DNA of 8,299 nt from assembly GCA_020054055.1 (NCBI GenBank), contig JAGVLZ010000113.1:1-8299 (forward strand), written 5' to 3'. Of the stretch, positions 7,381 to 8,299 are shown piece after piece. The position numbers and the translations under genes were made by a program. How positions within the stretch are numbered: the first letter of the stretch is position 1; every line of letters starts with the position of its first letter. This DNA is from Phycisphaerales bacterium. GTDB lineage: Bacteria > Planctomycetota > Phycisphaerae > Phycisphaerales > UBA1924. The notes below the pieces were generated by a model, which had not been told where the DNA came from, ran no database searches, and saw only the letters and a list, made by a program, of their open reading frames with translations.

Positions 7381-7628
7381 TCATCCACGAACGCCTCTCG
7401 AACCCCGAGTTCCAACCGTTCACGCTCGTCCTTGCGAACGGAGAACGAATTGATGTCGGCCACCCGGATTCCGTCACGCTCCCGAGCATCGAGGTTCGCG
7501 GCAAGCGATTCTTCTCTCCCTATCTCAACGTACTCCAGACCGATAACGACGCGGTGATCGAGCGAGTCATATCGCTCCCCATGATCGCGCAACTGGTCGA
7601 GCGGCATGGTCTGAACGGCTCCCACTGA
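7368..7628 (+). CDS. Small hypothetical protein (86 residues) of a conserved-looking family
   Basis: No function can be given. The protein is short, without a signal peptide or membrane segment. Its first half, P-x-F-Q-P-F-T-L-V-L-A-N-G-E-R-I-x-V-x-HPD (residues 13-34), matches the pattern of a widespread group of small uncharacterised proteins, common in planctomycetes and other GC-rich bacteria, that read roughly 'RPF-x-x-x-L-x-D-G-R-x-x-x-V-x-HPD'. The second half is more variable and here includes a likely helix (about 61-80). A -10 hexamer directly before the ATG and GC-rich third codon positions support it as a real gene. It stands alone: the toxin-antitoxin remnant lies behind it on the other strand, and the reductase gene converges on it from the right. 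The overlapping minus-strand frame (7134-7697) has no recognisable protein features. Confidence 0.65.
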   Translation: MLGPVIHERLSNPEFQPFTLVLANGERIDVGHPDSVTLPSIEVRGKRFFSPYLNVLQTDNDAVIERVISLPMIAQLVERHGLNGSH

Positions 7629-7704
7629 GCCGGTCGAACGCGCTTCCCCGCACTTCCGCCTCGCGCGGCTTTGTTTCCCTTGCCCTCGGGTTCCCAAGCC
7701 GAAT

Positions 7705-7741
7705 GAAAAAGACCCCGAGCGCTGGTGGGAAGCGCTCGGGG
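7705..7741 (-). terminator. Intrinsic terminator for the minus-strand reductase transcript
   Basis: CCCCGAGCGCT (7713-7723) and AGCGCTCGGGG (7731-7741) form a perfect 11-bp stem with a 7-nt loop. On the minus strand it is followed directly by TCTTTTTC (7712-7705), the usual U tract. On the plus strand no T run follows, so it acts on leftward transcription, that is, on the ribonucleotide reductase gene ending at 8105, leaving a 3' untranslated region of about 400 nt. It also shields the convergent hypothetical gene from read-through. Confidence 0.85.
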
Positions 7742-7806
7742 CCAGGAAACAGGGGGGCTGGGCTCATCCTTGTTCAGGGGCCCGCCCCCCGCTGGTGGGT
7801 CTAAGA

Positions 7807-7841
7807 GCCCGCCGCGCCCCGGGGGAAAGGCGTCGGCGGGC
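7807..7841. repeat. Inverted repeat, strong hairpin
   Basis: GCCCGCCG (7807-7814) pairs with CGGCGGGC (7834-7841), and inside it CGCC (7815-7818) pairs with GGCG (7829-7832) with a single bulged base at 7833: a 12-bp GC stem. Neither strand shows a T run after it, so it is not a standard terminator. It could pause transcription or protect the 3' end of the reductase mRNA. Confidence 0.5.
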
Positions 7842-8034
7842 GAAGGAGAAATCAAGAAGGCGTGTGGGGCCGAGGGTGTTTGTGCCGACGATCCCGGTCC
7901 TTGGCCGTGGGCCTTTCCGGTTTCCTTCGACTGCTTGCAACCCGCGGAACGCATCCTTCGCCCACGGGTACGACGCGCCATTCCATCCGCGCGCCGGCGT
8001 TAGCCTCGACCTTTTCTTTCAACGCCTCCTTGAT

Positions 8035-8065
8035 GCCGCCCGTGGTTCGGAGCACGACGGGCGGC
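8035..8065. repeat. Inverted repeat, 9-bp hairpin downstream of the reductase gene
   Basis: GCCGCCCGT (8035-8043) and ACGGGCGGC (8057-8065) are perfect arms around a 13-nt loop, about 40 bp past the reductase stop. On the minus strand no U tract follows; on the plus strand a loose T-rich run (TTGACTTGGTTTT) does, so a weak rightward terminator is possible, though it would point into the reductase gene from outside. Confidence 0.45.
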
Positions 8066-8104
8066 TTGACTTGGTTTTCCCCTTGCTTGCGCGCGGGGCT
8101 CGTT

Positions 8105-8299
8105 TCAACTGCATCCCATGCTGTGCCCGCAGTTCAGGCACTTGTAGCACGCGCCGTTCCTCACCGTGATCGTTCCGCACACCTCGCACGCCGGCGCATC
8201 GCCCTGGCAATCCAGCATCGCAACGCTCAGCGCATTCGTTGTCACGTTGACGACCAGCGATGTCTCTTCGATATGCACCGTCCGCTTCGCGCTCGTGAC
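8105..8299 (-). CDS. nrdJ: Vitamin B12-dependent (class II) ribonucleotide reductase, C-terminal 64 residues
   Basis: Only the tail is inside the window; the start lies beyond the right edge. The enzyme reduces ribonucleotides to deoxyribonucleotides using adenosylcobalamin to make its radical, and needs no oxygen. The visible end reads GDAPACEVCG, then TVRNGACYKCLNCG, and closes with MGCS. This cysteine-rich tail (C38, C41, C51, C54, C57, C63 of the visible part) is characteristic of the adenosylcobalamin-dependent reductases, where C-terminal cysteines serve redox re-activation and possibly zinc binding. Stop TGA at 8107-8105. Transcription probably ends at the terminator at 7705-7741. No catalytic domain can be seen, so the call rests on the tail alone; another zinc-ribbon-ended protein is unlikely but possible. 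Confidence 0.85.
   Translation of the reverse strand, partial: VTSAKRTVHIEETSLVVNVTTNALSVAMLDCQGDAPACEVCGTITVRNGACYKCLNCGHSMGCS

Larger units (their letters stand above)
7742..8104. other. Gene-free stretch between terminator and reductase stop
   Basis: I see no credible gene here on either strand: the open frames are low-complexity Arg/Pro/Gly/Ser translations of GC-rich DNA without a ribosome site or recognisable motif. I looked for tRNA, tmRNA, RNase P and SRP RNA signatures and saw none. It holds two strong hairpins (listed separately) and should be transcribed leftward as the 3' untranslated part of the reductase mRNA. The 10-mer CGCTGGTGGG at 7790-7799 repeats the terminator-loop sequence at 7720-7729. 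Confidence 0.5.

Noticed and set aside
7134..7697. Minus-strand frame of 187 codons
   Set aside because: It covers the small hypothetical gene and the toxin-antitoxin remnant in a different frame, and has no recognisable features or ribosome site.
7852..8055. Minus-strand 67-codon frame from a GTG, downstream of the reductase
   Set aside because: The first half looks faintly coding (IKEALKEKVEANAG), but the rest is Arg/Pro/Lys filler, the start lies in a hairpin loop and there is no ribosome site.
7742..8299. Cobalamin riboswitch or structural RNA near the B12-dependent reductase
   Set aside because: The reductase's 5' end is outside the window, and the region after its stop shows no cobalamin-box, tmRNA, RNase P or SRP RNA signature.
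1..8299. CRISPR array, insertion sequence, tRNA or attachment site
   Set aside because: No regularly spaced repeats, transposase frame, terminal inverted repeats or tRNA-like sequence were seen; no direct repeats flank the restriction gene that I could recognise.

Overview
This GC-rich window (hand counts: about 72% GC at 3421-3480, about 45% at 5101-5160 inside the restriction gene) most resembles the chromosome of a planctomycete-like bacterium. The hints are an M1 aminopeptidase that appears to run into a C-terminal helical-repeat region, a divergent CTP synthase with a GTVMSGLGKG P-loop, an apparently B12-dependent (class II) ribonucleotide reductase, and starts with no Shine-Dalgarno. 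The assignment is an inference, not proof.

Layout. (1) 2073 to 1 on the minus strand, running off the left edge: an exported M1-family zinc aminopeptidase, 691 residues visible. (2) A 116-bp divergent intergenic region holding a Shine-Dalgarno for the aminopeptidase and a predicted promoter for (3) CTP synthase, plus strand 2190-4064, with an N-terminal extension of about 55 residues. (4) Convergent with it across only 18 bp, minus strand 7127-4083: a 1014-residue single-chain Type IIG restriction-modification enzyme (PD-(D/E)xK nuclease, gamma-class-like N6-adenine methylase, target recognition domain). (5) 7128-7383: remains of a toxin-antitoxin pair on the minus strand, namely the C-terminal tail of an antitoxin and the first 30 or so residues of a PemK/MazF-type toxin, both cut off. 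(6) Plus strand 7368-7628: a small conserved-looking hypothetical protein of 86 residues. (7) 7629-8104: a gene-free stretch of 476 bp with strong hairpins and a clear minus-strand intrinsic terminator. (8) 8299 to 8105 on the minus strand, running in from the right edge: the cysteine-rich C-terminal tail of the ribonucleotide reductase.

Functionally, two nucleotide-metabolism genes (CTP synthase, ribonucleotide reductase) and a peptidase form a housekeeping backbone. Between them lies a defence/accessory segment: the restriction-modification gene, part of it visibly poorer in GC, and next to it a wrecked toxin-antitoxin locus. The genes do not form one operon; every visible neighbour pair is divergent or convergent except the remnants and the restriction gene.

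The most interesting observations are the toxin-antitoxin remnant at the upstream border of the restriction gene, and a repeated promoter layout in which a TAnnnT -10 hexamer lies 5-8 nt upstream of the ATG with no Shine-Dalgarno at three genes (CTP synthase, restriction enzyme, hypothetical), which predicts leaderless mRNAs. I did not find a convincing new multi-gene system.
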